A stretch of 15,640 nucleotides of DNA from an uncultured Oscillospiraceae bacterium (GTDB lineage: Bacteria > Bacillota > Clostridia > Oscillospirales > Ruminococcaceae), in NCBI GenBank assembly GCA_910578965.1, contig CAJTSP010000058.1, positions 1 to 15,640 on the forward strand, read 5' to 3'. Shown piece by piece: positions 7,272 through 14,326 of this stretch. The translations under genes and the position numbers were made by a program. Position 1 is the first letter of the stretch; each line of letters opens with the position of its first letter. The notes under the pieces were generated by a model. It was not told the DNA's origin. It searched no databases and worked only from the letters and a program-made list of their open reading frames with translations.

Positions 7272-7988
7272 ATGACGAACACCGAGCGGGATGCCATCCA
7301 AAAAAACCTTGAACAGTTGCGCACGGCCATCGACGCGGCGCTGGCTGCGGCGGGCCGCAGCCGGGCCGGGCTGCTGCTGTGCGCCGCGAGCAAAACCAGG
7401 GATGCCGAGACGGTGGCCTTTGCCGCCGGGCTGGACATCGACCTGTTTGGCGAAAACCGGGTGCAGGAGCTTAATGCAAAAGCTGCCGCCGGAGCCTATG
7501 GAGCAAAGCCCTGCCACCTGATCGGGCATCTGCAGACCAACAAAATCCGGCAGGCGGTGGGCTGCGGGATGATCCAATCGGTGGACAGCCTGCGCCTTGT
7601 GGCCGGCATCGAGGCCGAGGCCGCAAGGCGCGGCATCTGCCAGGACATTCTTTTGGAGGTAAAGCTGGGCGGGGAGGAGAGCAAGACCGGCGTGCCGCCC
7701 GAGGGTCTGGAACAGCTCCTGGAGGCCTCGGCCGGCTGTGCGCACCTGCGGCTGCGCGGGCTGATGACCATCCCCCCGCCGGCCGAAACCGAAGCCCAGG
7801 CTCGGCACTGGTTTGCCCAGGCCCGTACCCTTTTTGAGAGGCTGGCCCCCCGGTGCCCGGCCGGCGCGGCATGGGACACCCTTTCGATGGGCATGAGCGG
7901 CGATTTTGCCGCCGCCATTGCCGAGGGCTCCACTATGGTGCGGGTGGGCGCCGGCATCTTTGGCCCGCGGCAGTACGCGCCACGCTGA
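7272..7988 (+). CDS. yggS: YggS/PLPBP family pyridoxal-phosphate homeostasis protein
   Basis: A 238-residue single-domain protein with the alanine-racemase-like barrel fold of the YggS/YlmE/PROSC family, which binds PLP and keeps the cell's vitamin B6 and amino-acid pools balanced but has no known enzyme activity. Visible signatures: AASKTRDAE with the PLP lysine Lys41, FGENRVQE (59-66), HLIGHLQTNK (82-91), LRGLMTIPPP (161-170), LSMGMSGDF (204-212) and IAEGSTMVRVGAGIFG (216-231), the last forming the phosphate-binding end. Length is normal. The ribosome site is poor (CGGGGG about ten bases before the ATG), unlike its neighbours, which may mean modest expression. In many Firmicutes yggS sits beside sepF and the cell-division cluster; here it does not. 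Confidence 0.93.
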   Translation: MTNTERDAIQKNLEQLRTAIDAALAAAGRSRAGLLLCAASKTRDAETVAFAAGLDIDLFGENRVQELNAKAAAGAYGAKPCHLIGHLQTNKIRQAVGCGMIQSVDSLRLVAGIEAEAARRGICQDILLEVKLGGEESKTGVPPEGLEQLLEASAGCAHLRLRGLMTIPPPAETEAQARHWFAQARTLFERLAPRCPAGAAWDTLSMGMSGDFAAAIAEGSTMVRVGAGIFGPRQYAPR

Positions 7989-8163
7989 ACGCCGTGCACC
8001 GCACCCCAAAAACGCGGCGGCGCAGCGCGGTAGGTATAGGTAAGGCGCCGGGGCCTGGCGCTTTGTGCGGCGTTGCGTTGTTGGCTGCTAAAGGTACGCC
8101 GCGCTTTGCAAAAAGGCTTAAAAGGCAAAGGCATAATAAAGATATAAAAAGGAGACAGACGCT
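7989..8163. other. Intergenic region with weak hairpin before the DUF885 gene
   Basis: A hairpin GCGCC-(7)-GGCGC (8045-8061), extendable to 8 bp with one G-T pair, follows the yggS-like gene but has only three T's, part of the stem, so it is at best a weak terminator. Nearer the next gene, an A/T-rich stretch (8105-8155) holds TTGCAA and CATAAT boxes with too long a spacer (20) for a confident promoter call, followed by the AAAGGAG ribosome site. Confidence 0.4.
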
Positions 8164-9975
8164 ATGCACAAACATGCAAACCGCCGGCTGCTGGCCCTGC
8201 TGCTGGCCCTGGGCCTGCTGGCCGGTATTTTGGCCGGCTGCGGCCCCAAGCCCCAAACCGAGGACGAGCGGTTTGAGGCCTTTTTGGTAAGCTTGCCGCC
8301 GTTGGCGCTGGACGAGACCGACACAAGTCTGAACCAACTGTTTTACAATCGGGAGGCTCTTGGAATTGAGCCGGCGCTCTGCGAATGGGGCGAGTATTCG
8401 CTGGAGGAGTTTTTGGCCGATCAAGAGCTCTGGGACGAGCAGTACCAGGCCCTCACCGGCTTTGACCGCAGCCAGCTTTCTGCAGCGAACCGGGACACCT
8501 ACGACATCCTGGAGGCCTCTTTGCGGGACACCGAGGCCCGGCCGAGCGACGAAGCGTACTTTTACCTGGACAACAACCCCCTGGGCGCTTACGAGGGGGT
8601 GCTTTCGGACATCCCCATTACCCTGTACTTTTTCAACATCTTCACCCAGAACGACCTTGACTCCTACCTGCATCTGATGGAGACCTTGCCCGCCTTTGCG
8701 GCCGAGCTTTTGCGCTTTGAGCAGGAGCGGCAGGACAAGGGCTATGGCATGACCACCCGGGAGCTTGCCAAGGTTAAGGAAATGTGCGAAGAAAACATCA
8801 GCGGCGACGTGCAGTTTTTACAGGATACCTTGGAAGAAAAGCTGGCCGCGGCTGATTTCCTTACCGAGCAGCAGCGCGCCGAGGCCGCCGCAAGGGCCCG
8901 GGAGCTGCTGGACACCGGTTACCGGCAGTTTTTCCGGGATTTGGACGCCGGCATCGACGGCATTGAGGTAAAGCAGCGGGAGGACGCCTGCCTCAACAAC
9001 CTGCCGGAGGGCGCCGAATACTATGCGAGCCTGGTAGAGAAACTCACCGGCTTTACCAACATGGACGAATATGCCGGATACCTTGTGGGCCTTTATGAAA
9101 GCACCTTTGCCGAGCTGCGGGCGCTTATGATGGAGGATCCCACCCTGGTAGACCGGTACTATGATGACGAGCTGGTGCTTTACAGCTCCACCGACCCGGA
9201 GGAAATCCTGGCGCACCTGCACGACGCCATGCAGGCCGATTTCCCCGCCGTGCGACAGGTGGAATATTCGATGAAGGTGCTGCCCAAGGCCATGCAGGAG
9301 CTGCTGCCCGGCACCGCTGCCTTTTATATGGTCGGCATGCTGGATAAGCCGGATAACCCCCAGTCGATGATGCTCTGCAGCGAGTACACGCAGGAGGACT
9401 TTACCACCATTGCGCACGAGGGCTTCCCCGGGCACATGTACCAGCACGTCTATGTCTCGGAAACCGAGCATCCCCTCATCCTTGACCTGCTGGGCCAGAC
9501 CGGCTATAGCGAGGGCTATGCCAACTATATCGAACGGGTGGCGGTAAACTACTGCGACGATGTGGCGGCCGCAAAGCTGGCCCAGTTGATGAACCGGTAT
9601 ACGGTGCTGGCCATATTGGAACTGGATTATGTGCTTGCCTGCACCGATACGACCGTGGCCGAAGCCCGCGAACTGGTGTGCAGCGAGTTTGGCGTGGAAG
9701 ACCCGGACAGCGAAGATGCCTGGGATATTGTAGGCGAGGTTATTTACCGGCCCGGCGCCTTTTTGCCCTACTACATCGCAGGAGGCCGCTTTGCCGACCT
9801 GCGCGCCGAGGCCGAGCAAAAGCTGGGCGACGCTTTTGACCTCAAGGCTTTCCACGAGAGCATTTTGCGTCGCGGCCCCATGCCCATGGAGCTGGCACTC
9901 GATTTTGCCCGGCAGGATCTCGGCATCGCCGAAGAGGTCGAAAGCCGGATCAACACCAGCCGCCCGGCGGCGTAA
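8164..9975 (+). CDS. DUF885 family lipoprotein, putative zinc metallopeptidase
   Basis: A 603-residue exported lipoprotein. The N-terminus is a lipoprotein signal: HKHANRR, a leucine/alanine-rich core and the lipobox LAGC with the lipidated Cys26. The mature part matches the DUF885 family (PF05960), with HEGFPGHMYQ (418-427) as the HExxPGH metal-site-like motif and TGYSEGYANYIER (446-458) supplying a second conserved glutamate about 30 residues on, as in gluzincin-type peptidases. DUF885 proteins are mostly uncharacterised; a peptidase role at the outer face of the membrane is inferred from the motif and location. The ATG follows AAAGGAG by about nine bases. The gene is followed by a small hairpin at 9982 and faces the nnrD gene. 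Confidence 0.88.
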   Translation: MHKHANRRLLALLLALGLLAGILAGCGPKPQTEDERFEAFLVSLPPLALDETDTSLNQLFYNREALGIEPALCEWGEYSLEEFLADQELWDEQYQALTGFDRSQLSAANRDTYDILEASLRDTEARPSDEAYFYLDNNPLGAYEGVLSDIPITLYFFNIFTQNDLDSYLHLMETLPAFAAELLRFEQERQDKGYGMTTRELAKVKEMCEENISGDVQFLQDTLEEKLAAADFLTEQQRAEAAARARELLDTGYRQFFRDLDAGIDGIEVKQREDACLNNLPEGAEYYASLVEKLTGFTNMDEYAGYLVGLYESTFAELRALMMEDPTLVDRYYDDELVLYSSTDPEEILAHLHDAMQADFPAVRQVEYSMKVLPKAMQELLPGTAAFYMVGMLDKPDNPQSMMLCSEYTQEDFTTIAHEGFPGHMYQHVYVSETEHPLILDLLGQTGYSEGYANYIERVAVNYCDDVAAAKLAQLMNRYTVLAILELDYVLACTDTTVAEARELVCSEFGVEDPDSEDAWDIVGEVIYRPGAFLPYYIAGGRFADLRAEAEQKLGDAFDLKAFHESILRRGPMPMELALDFARQDLGIAEEVESRINTSRPAA

Positions 9976-9981
9976 GGCGGC

Positions 9982-10004
9982 CCGGGCGGGGCCCGGAGGG
10001 TTTT
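9982..10004 (+). terminator. Candidate terminator of the DUF885 gene
   Basis: CCGGGC (9982-9987), a GGG loop and GCCCGG (9991-9996) make a 6-bp G+C stem seven bases after the stop codon, followed by AGGGTTTT. The T-run is short and offset, so termination may be partial. Confidence 0.45.
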
Positions 10005-10035
10005 GCCCGCGCGCAGGCTTGGGCCATTGAACAGC

Positions 10036-10068
10036 AAAAGCTGGCGGCCGTTTTCAAAAACAGCCGCC
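10036..10068 (-). terminator. Intrinsic terminator of the nnrD gene
   Basis: Bases 10043-10054 and 10057-10068 (GGCGGCCGTTTT and AAAACAGCCGCC) pair over 12 bp with one mismatch. Read on the minus strand, the stem is followed after a short AGC by TTTT (10039-10036). It lies 39 bases beyond the nnrD stop codon. Confidence 0.55.
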
Positions 10069-10107
10069 GGCCCGGCCTGGGTTCGGCTCCCCTCTGCCTT
10101 ACCCGGT

Positions 10108-10983
10108 TTACCGGCCATGGGCGGCAAACAGCCGCCCCAGCTCCCAAAACAGGTCCTGCGGCAGCATGCCGTACTGGCCCAGCCGCCGCTCGCAGGCGTC
10201 GGCCGCCGCGCCGTGCAGCCATACCGCGCAGAGCGCTGCGGGCAGGGCGGGCAGCCCTTGGGCCAGCAGCCCGGCCAGCATGCCGGCCAGCGCGTCGCCG
10301 CTGCCGCCCCGGGCCAGCCCCGGGCCGCCGGTGGTATTGCGGAACACCTCGCCCCCCGGCCCGGCAACAACGGTACCATGCCCCTTGAGCACCACAATAC
10401 AGCCCCAGGCGCGTGCAAACCGCGCGGCCAGGGCCTCACGGTCGGCGTTTACAGCGGCGGCGCTCAGCCGGCACAGCCGCGCCATCTCGCCGGGGTGTGG
10501 GGTAATAACCAGAGGTGCGCCGGAGGGCTTGGGCAGCCGGCCCAGCGCGGCGGCGGCATTCAGCCCGTCCGCATCCAATACCGTTGCGCAGCCGGCGCCC
10601 GGGACCACCCCGCGCAGCAAGGCGGCGGTGTCGGCCGTGTTGCCCAGCCCCGGCCCCAGCAAAAGGGCGGTGCAGCCCTGCAGCGCGGCACGTACCTTGG
10701 GGGCCTCGGCGCTGTCGATGCCGCCGTCCTGCCCCATGGCCAGGGGCAAAAAGGTGCATTCCGGGGTCCGCGCGGCCACGGCTGCGGCCACCGGCTCCAC
10801 GGCTGCAAGGCTCACGATGCCGGCCCCGCTGCGCAGCGCCCCCTCTGCCGCCAGTGCAGCGGCCCCGCGGTAGGCCGCGCTGCCCGCCACGCAGAGCACC
10901 CGGCCAAAGCTGCCTTTGTGGGCCTCGGCTTGCCGGGTGGGCAGGCTACGCCAAACAAGCTCTTCGGTAATTGGCTGAGCCAT
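10108..10983 (-). CDS. nnrD: ADP-dependent NAD(P)H-hydrate dehydratase
   Basis: NnrD repairs damaged cofactor, turning the hydrated forms (6S)-NADHX and NADPHX back to NADH and NADPH with ADP in bacterial members. The 291 residues form one ribokinase-like domain: CVAGSAAYRGAA (31-42), SGAGIVSLA (52-60), LLGPGLGN (108-115), VLDADGLN (135-142), ITPHPGEMARL (160-170), VVLKGHGTVVAGP (197-209) and the anion-hole/catalytic stretch GLARGGSGDALAG (222-234) with Asp230. The usual bacterial fusion partner, the NnrE epimerase domain, is absent, so the epimerase must be encoded elsewhere. The start at 10983 has only a poor ribosome site (GAAAGGG about ten bases upstream); an ATG nine bases further up is out of frame. 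It is divergent from the NAD-consuming Sir2 gene. Confidence 0.93.
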   Translation of the reverse strand: MAQPITEELVWRSLPTRQAEAHKGSFGRVLCVAGSAAYRGAAALAAEGALRSGAGIVSLAAVEPVAAAVAARTPECTFLPLAMGQDGGIDSAEAPKVRAALQGCTALLLGPGLGNTADTAALLRGVVPGAGCATVLDADGLNAAAALGRLPKPSGAPLVITPHPGEMARLCRLSAAAVNADREALAARFARAWGCIVVLKGHGTVVAGPGGEVFRNTTGGPGLARGGSGDALAGMLAGLLAQGLPALPAALCAVWLHGAAADACERRLGQYGMLPQDLFWELGRLFAAHGR

Positions 10984-11022
10984 CCTTTGCCATCCCTTTC
11001 TTTTACATCGTGCAGTTTTAGA

Positions 11023-11051
11023 AGTATCGTACCATTCGCCCGGCGCAAAAA
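11023..11051 (-). promoter_or_regulatory. Possible promoter of nnrD
   Basis: On the minus strand, TTTTTG (11051-11046) and GATACT (11028-11023) are 17 bases apart. The -10 box is good and the -35 box weak. This lies in the 128-base divergent gap between nnrD and the Sir2 gene, where no equally good plus-strand promoter is seen. Confidence 0.35.
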
Positions 11052-11111
11052 GGGTAAAAACAGGGATGCCCCGCCGCGCCGCTTGCCTTACGGCAGGAAA
11101 GGAGCCCCGCC

Positions 11112-11825
11112 ATGAACCAGAAGCTGGAACAGCTCATTGCCCAAAGCCGCCGCATCGTTTTTTTTGGCGGTGCGGGCGTTTCCACCGAGAGCGGCATCCC
11201 GGATTTCCGCAGTGTGGACGGCCTCTATCACCAGCAATACGCTTACCCGCCCGAGACCATCCTGTCCCACAGCTTTTTTGTGCGCAAGCCGGAGGAGTTT
11301 TACCGTTTTTATCGTGAAAAGCTGCTGGTTGAGGGCGCGCAGCCCAATCCGGCTCACCGCCGGCTGGCCCGGCTGGAGGCCGAAGGCAAGCTCACCGCCG
11401 TCATCACCCAGAACATCGACGGCCTGCACCAGGCGGCAGGCAGCAAAAAGGTTCTGGAGCTGCACGGCAGCACCCTGCGCAATTACTGCACCGCTTGCGG
11501 CAAATTTTATCCTGCTGGCGCCATTGCCGGCAGCAAGGGCGTTCCGCGCTGTAGCTGCGGCGGGGTTATCAAGCCGGACGTTGTGCTCTATGAGGAAGGG
11601 CTGGACAGCGACACCCTGGACGCCGCGGTCAAGGCGCTGGGCGCGGCCGACCTGCTGATCGTGGGCGGTACCAGCCTTGCGGTGTACCCGGCGGCCGGCC
11701 TTTTGCAGTATTACGGCGGGCGGGAGCTGGTGGTCATCAATAAAACCGCTACCCCGGCCGACAGCCGGGCCACCCTTGTTATCCATGCGCCCATCGGAGA
11801 GACCCTGGACGACGGGCAGGGGTAG
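11112..11825 (+). CDS. Sir2 family NAD-dependent protein deacylase
   Basis: A sirtuin that removes acyl groups from protein lysines, using NAD+ and releasing nicotinamide and O-acyl-ADP-ribose. At 237 residues it is a normal bacterial size. The NAD-binding GAGVSTESGIPDFRS (20-34), TQNIDGLH (99-106) and catalytic LHGS with His118 are intact, as are GGTSLAVYPAAG (185-196) and VVIN (207-210). The zinc site is C-x2-C (Cys126, 129) with C-x-C (Cys147, 149), followed by GGVIKPDVVLYEE; the C-x-C spacing is common in clostridial members. The start follows AAAGGAG by eight bases. No obvious desuccinylase Tyr/Arg pair is seen, so deacetylation is the more likely activity (inference). Its transcript runs toward the Sel1 gene; terminator-like stems for it lie inside that gene. 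Confidence 0.95.
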   Translation: MNQKLEQLIAQSRRIVFFGGAGVSTESGIPDFRSVDGLYHQQYAYPPETILSHSFFVRKPEEFYRFYREKLLVEGAQPNPAHRRLARLEAEGKLTAVITQNIDGLHQAAGSKKVLELHGSTLRNYCTACGKFYPAGAIAGSKGVPRCSCGGVIKPDVVLYEEGLDSDTLDAAVKALGAADLLIVGGTSLAVYPAAGLLQYYGGRELVVINKTATPADSRATLVIHAPIGETLDDGQG

Positions 11826-12020
11826 GCCGGGAGCCGTTGCGTCGCGCAAGGGGTGCCCCATGCCTTTTTGGGGCTTTTGGAGCTGGCAGGGTACAGGGCG
11901 CCGTGCCCGGCGGCAGGGTAAAGGCAAGGCGCCCAAAGGAGACCGTACAGCAGTGCGGGACCTGCGGGTTAGCTTTTACGGGGCCGTCGCTGCCAGGCTC
12001 CCGGCCCTTGGGGCCTGCGG
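11826..12020. other. Gap between convergent Sir2 and Sel1 genes
   Basis: No gene is supported in these 195 bases. A short stem GCCCCA / TGGGGC (about 11854-11873) followed by TTTT may give weak termination of the Sir2 transcript. The stronger terminator-like structures lie just beyond, inside the Sel1 coding region. An AAAGGAG followed by a GTG (about 11935-11953) opens a frame running antisense to the Sel1 gene; it shows no protein-family character. Confidence 0.4.
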
Positions 12021-13376
12021 TTATTTTTTCTTTTTTGCCGGCCTTTTTTCGGCCGGCTTTTTTTCGCCCGGGGCCTTGGCGGCTTTTTTCGGCCCGGGCT
12101 TGTTTTTGGCCGGGGCCTTGCCCGCCTCGCGGGCAGCCGGCGTTTTGGGCGCAGGCCGGGGCCTGCCCGCTGCGTTTTCCGTCCCGCCGGCGGCAGCCTC
12201 CTGCTGTGGGCCGGGCGCCTGCCCGCGCGCCTTTAAGAGGATGTCCAGCAGGTCGAGGGCCTCGGTATGCAGCGGGTCCTCCGGCTTGGTCTTTTCCAGT
12301 GCCAGCCGCACATATTGTTCGGCCTTGGCGTAATTCCGCCGGCAGCCCTTGCCGGAGGCGTACCCGGCCCCGGCCCGCAGCGCCGCCCGGGGATGCCCCA
12401 ACTTTGCCGCTTCGCAAAACCAGTGCAGTGCCTGCTTGACGTCCTTTTCGCAGCCGGCGCCGCTCAGGCGGCAGCAGCCCAGCTCGTACATGGCGCTGCG
12501 GTAGCCCGCTTCGGCCGACCTGCCAAACAGGGCAAAGGCCTCCTCCTCGCTTTTTTCCACTCCGTCGCCCTGCCGGTAGCACCAAGCCAGGTTGTATGCG
12601 GCCCGCGCGTGGCCCTGCGCGGCGGCCTTTTGGTACCAGGCCACCGCCTGCCGGGCATCGCGCGCTGTGCCGGTGCCGCTGTCATAGCACCAGGCCAGGT
12701 TGCATTGGCCGTCCGCATCGCCGGCCTCGGCGGCGGTACGGTAGCATTCCACCGCCTTTTCGGGGTTTTTGGGGGTGCCAAAGCCCATCTCGTAGCACCA
12801 GCCCAGATTGAACACTCCGGCAATATGCCCCTGCTCGGCTGCCAACTGGTATTGCCGAAAAGCGGCCTCGGGCTGCTTTTCTACCCCGCGGCCCCGCTCT
12901 AAGCATACCCCCAGCGAAAATTGCGCGTCCGCCCAGCCCCCAAAGGCCGCGTTGGCGTAGTATTGATAGGCGAGCTTATCGCTTTGAGGCAGGCCAAACC
13001 CAAATTGGTAAAAACGCCCCAGCAGGTACAGTGCCCGGCGATAGCCCTGCCGCGCGGCGGCCTGCAGCCAGCGCACGGCCTCCTCGTCGTCCTGGGCACA
13101 GCCGGCGCCGGCATGGCAGAGCACCGCCAGGTTGCATTGGGCGGGCGCATAGCCCCGTTCGGCCGCCTGCCGGTAGAGCCAGATCGCCTGCACAGGGTCT
13201 GCCTCAACCCCGTGGCCCATCTCAAAGCACCAGCCCAGGCTGCAGATCGCCCAGCTACTGCCCTCCATCGCGGCCCTGCGCAGCAGGGGCAGGCCGGCCG
13301 AAAAATCGGGCGGGTCGGCCACAAACAGCGCCATGCGGGCCTGCTCGGCCAGGGCATCCACTTCCTTCCAGGTCAT
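12021..13376 (-). CDS. Sel1-repeat protein with lysine/alanine/proline-rich C-terminal tail
   Basis: Encodes 451 residues with no signal peptide or membrane span. Residues ~21-344 are nine consecutive Sel1-like repeats of exactly 36 residues each from residue 57 (pattern x4-5-AxxxYxxAAxxGxxxAxxNLGxCYxxGxG), plus a worn tenth to ~380. Several carry the same NLAWCY or NLGWCYEMG core, with a Cys at a fixed place. Sel1 repeats are helical protein-binding scaffolds. The last ~67 residues (385-451) are disordered and basic: AGKAPAKNKPGPKKAAKAP, then GEKKPAEKRPAKKKK, similar in composition to histone H1-type tails. The start is the ATG at 13376, set by AAAGGAGG six bases upstream; the frame is open to 13610 but that extension has no ribosome site or repeat character. 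Partner unknown. It converges with Sir2 and diverges from the gene at 13677. Confidence 0.9.
   Translation of the reverse strand: MTWKEVDALAEQARMALFVADPPDFSAGLPLLRRAAMEGSSWAICSLGWCFEMGHGVEADPVQAIWLYRQAAERGYAPAQCNLAVLCHAGAGCAQDDEEAVRWLQAAARQGYRRALYLLGRFYQFGFGLPQSDKLAYQYYANAAFGGWADAQFSLGVCLERGRGVEKQPEAAFRQYQLAAEQGHIAGVFNLGWCYEMGFGTPKNPEKAVECYRTAAEAGDADGQCNLAWCYDSGTGTARDARQAVAWYQKAAAQGHARAAYNLAWCYRQGDGVEKSEEEAFALFGRSAEAGYRSAMYELGCCRLSGAGCEKDVKQALHWFCEAAKLGHPRAALRAGAGYASGKGCRRNYAKAEQYVRLALEKTKPEDPLHTEALDLLDILLKARGQAPGPQQEAAAGGTENAAGRPRPAPKTPAAREAGKAPAKNKPGPKKAAKAPGEKKPAEKRPAKKKK
12037..12064 (+). terminator. Intrinsic terminator of the Sir2 strand inside the Sel1 coding tail
   Basis: GCCGGCC (12037-12043), a 7-base loop (TTTTTTC) and GGCCGGC (12051-12057) are followed directly by seven T's (12058-12064). 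On the plus strand this is a textbook intrinsic terminator for Sir2, 212 bases after its stop. The same bases encode the Lys-rich C-terminus of the Sel1 protein on the other strand. A second, larger stem (GCCCGGGGCC 12066-12075 with GGCCCGGGC 12091-12099, one bulge, then TTGTTTTT) lies immediately after. Confidence 0.65.
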
Positions 13377-13676
13377 TGGCGGCCTCCTTTGTGCGGCGGT
13401 TTTTTGCTTATAGAACTTATTGTACCGCGAAATACCCAAAAAGAAAAGGCGGCGGGGCAAAATGCGGCCGCCGCCTGCCTTGGCAGGGCCCGGTGGCGTT
13501 TGGGTACGGCGTATCGGGGCCCTGCGCGATATTTTTGGATGGGATGTTTCGGTCGCTTTTTTGCCCGAAATACAGTACAATAAAAACAAGAGCAGCAAAA
13601 GGCGTCCCATGCATCGGCGTGGAATGCCTGGCAGAGGCCGCCGAGAGCCCTGCAGCCCGAAAAAGGAGGATGAGCT
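13377..13676. other. 300-base divergent region with nested inverted repeats and possible promoters
   Basis: Three inverted repeats lie side by side: GGCGGCGG / CCGCCGCC (13448-13455, 13468-13475), CCTGCC-TT-GGCAGG (13474-13487) and CAGGGCCC / GGGCCCTG (13484-13491, 13517-13524). The middle one overlaps both others, so it can form only at their expense. Possible -10 boxes are TACAAT at 13424-13419 (minus, toward the Sel1 gene) and TACAAT at 13576-13581 (plus, toward the gene at 13677); neither has a good -35 box. No gene is supported here. Confidence 0.45.
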
Positions 13677-14063
13677 ATGAACGAACAGACCGTTGCCCAG
13701 CTTTTGGAGGAGACCCGCGCGGGCAACCGCCTCTTAAAAAAGCAGTTGGCAGCCACCCGGTTGGCGGCGCTTGCGCTGGCCGCCCTGGTGCTGGTGCTGG
13801 GGGTGCTTTTGTCCGACGCGCTGGCCGAGGTTCGCAGCGTGATTGCGGTGGTGGACGGGCTGGACCTTGAGCGGGTTTCGGAGGCCATTGCGGCGCTGGA
13901 TGTGCAAAGCCTCAACGAGGCCATTGCCGAACTCAAAAGCCAGGCAGGCAGCTTGGACGCCGAGGCGATCAATGAAACCATGGCGGCCCTTTCGGAGGCG
14001 GCCGGCAGCATCGAGGAGGCGGCCGAGACCTTCAACCGGGTCACCGCCTTCTTCCGGCGCTGA
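13677..14063 (+). CDS. Small single-span membrane protein with amphipathic 12-13-residue repeats, unknown function
   Basis: Not recognised as a named family. The 128 residues begin with a polar helix (EQTVAQLLEETRAGNRLLKKQL), then one membrane span (about 28-50, alanine/leucine/valine-rich), then an acidic amphipathic region (51-120) and a basic end (FFRR). Within the last part, a unit of the form LDxxxhxEAIAxL occurs three times: from 62, from 74 and from 93 (the third as LDAEAINETMAAL). The first two are in tandem with a 12-residue step. This resembles coiled-coil or helical-bundle anchors, and the short basic N-terminal side suggests the N-terminus is inside. A very good ribosome site, AAGGAGG, stands eight bases before the ATG, and the coding bias matches its neighbours, so the gene is probably real and well translated. 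Confidence 0.8.
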   Translation: MNEQTVAQLLEETRAGNRLLKKQLAATRLAALALAALVLVLGVLLSDALAEVRSVIAVVDGLDLERVSEAIAALDVQSLNEAIAELKSQAGSLDAEAINETMAALSEAAGSIEEAAETFNRVTAFFRR

Positions 14064-14211
14064 GCCGCCGCTTATAACGGCCCGCCGAGCCCTGCCGCCC
14101 CGCGCCAGAATATCTTGTCCTGCCGCGGAAAAACACCCCTGCCCCCGCCCGGCAGGGCGTCCAGCCCATCCGGCAGCGCCAAAGAAATTTGTGTTTTTTT
14201 GCCGGCCGGGG
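14064..14211. other. Gap after the small membrane protein gene, with one hairpin
   Basis: CCCTGCC (14137-14143), a 7-base loop and GGCAGGG (14151-14157) form a perfect stem, but no T-run follows at once; a T7 comes only ~35 bases later. It may be a weak terminator for the gene at 13677. No gene is supported. Confidence 0.4.
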
Positions 14212-14241
14212 TTGTCGGGGTTTGTGCTTTTGCGGTATAAT
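14212..14241 (+). promoter_or_regulatory. Sigma-A promoter of the dacF-like gene
   Basis: TTGTCG (14212-14217) and a perfect TATAAT (14236-14241) are 18 bases apart. Transcription would start near 14248, giving a ~80-base leader before the ATG at 14327. Confidence 0.7.
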
Positions 14242-14326
14242 AAATCATATTGTGCGGATGCGTTGGGCGTATGGCATGGAAAAGGCGCATCTGCACAAAA
14301 TCTTTTAAGAGGATGGGGGCGGCGGC

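Noticed and set aside
6378..8009. Long open frame (543 codons) on the minus strand across the ZIP and yggS-like genes
   Set aside because: It is antisense to two well-recognised genes and its product is low-complexity Ala/Pro/Ser/Arg typical of a G+C-rich shadow frame; no family motif or ribosome site.
8818..9855. 345-codon minus-strand frame inside the DUF885 gene
   Set aside because: Antisense to a clear family member with intact motifs; the product is rich in His, Gly and Gln as shadow frames here are.
10003..11115. 370-codon plus-strand frame across nnrD
   Set aside because: Shadow of nnrD, which has all catalytic motifs; the frame also runs through the nnrD terminator and the divergent promoter region.
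12021..13376. Sel1 tandem units considered as a DNA-level tandem repeat or CRISPR-like array
   Set aside because: The 108-base periodicity is at protein level; the DNA units differ widely and there are no conserved short repeats with unique spacers.
13377..13610. Upstream extension of the Sel1 frame starting with a leucine-rich run that looks like a signal peptide
   Set aside because: The ATG at 13376 has an excellent ribosome site, the extension lacks one, and the stretch between is not repeat-like; the hydrophobic start is chance in A/T-rich promoter DNA.
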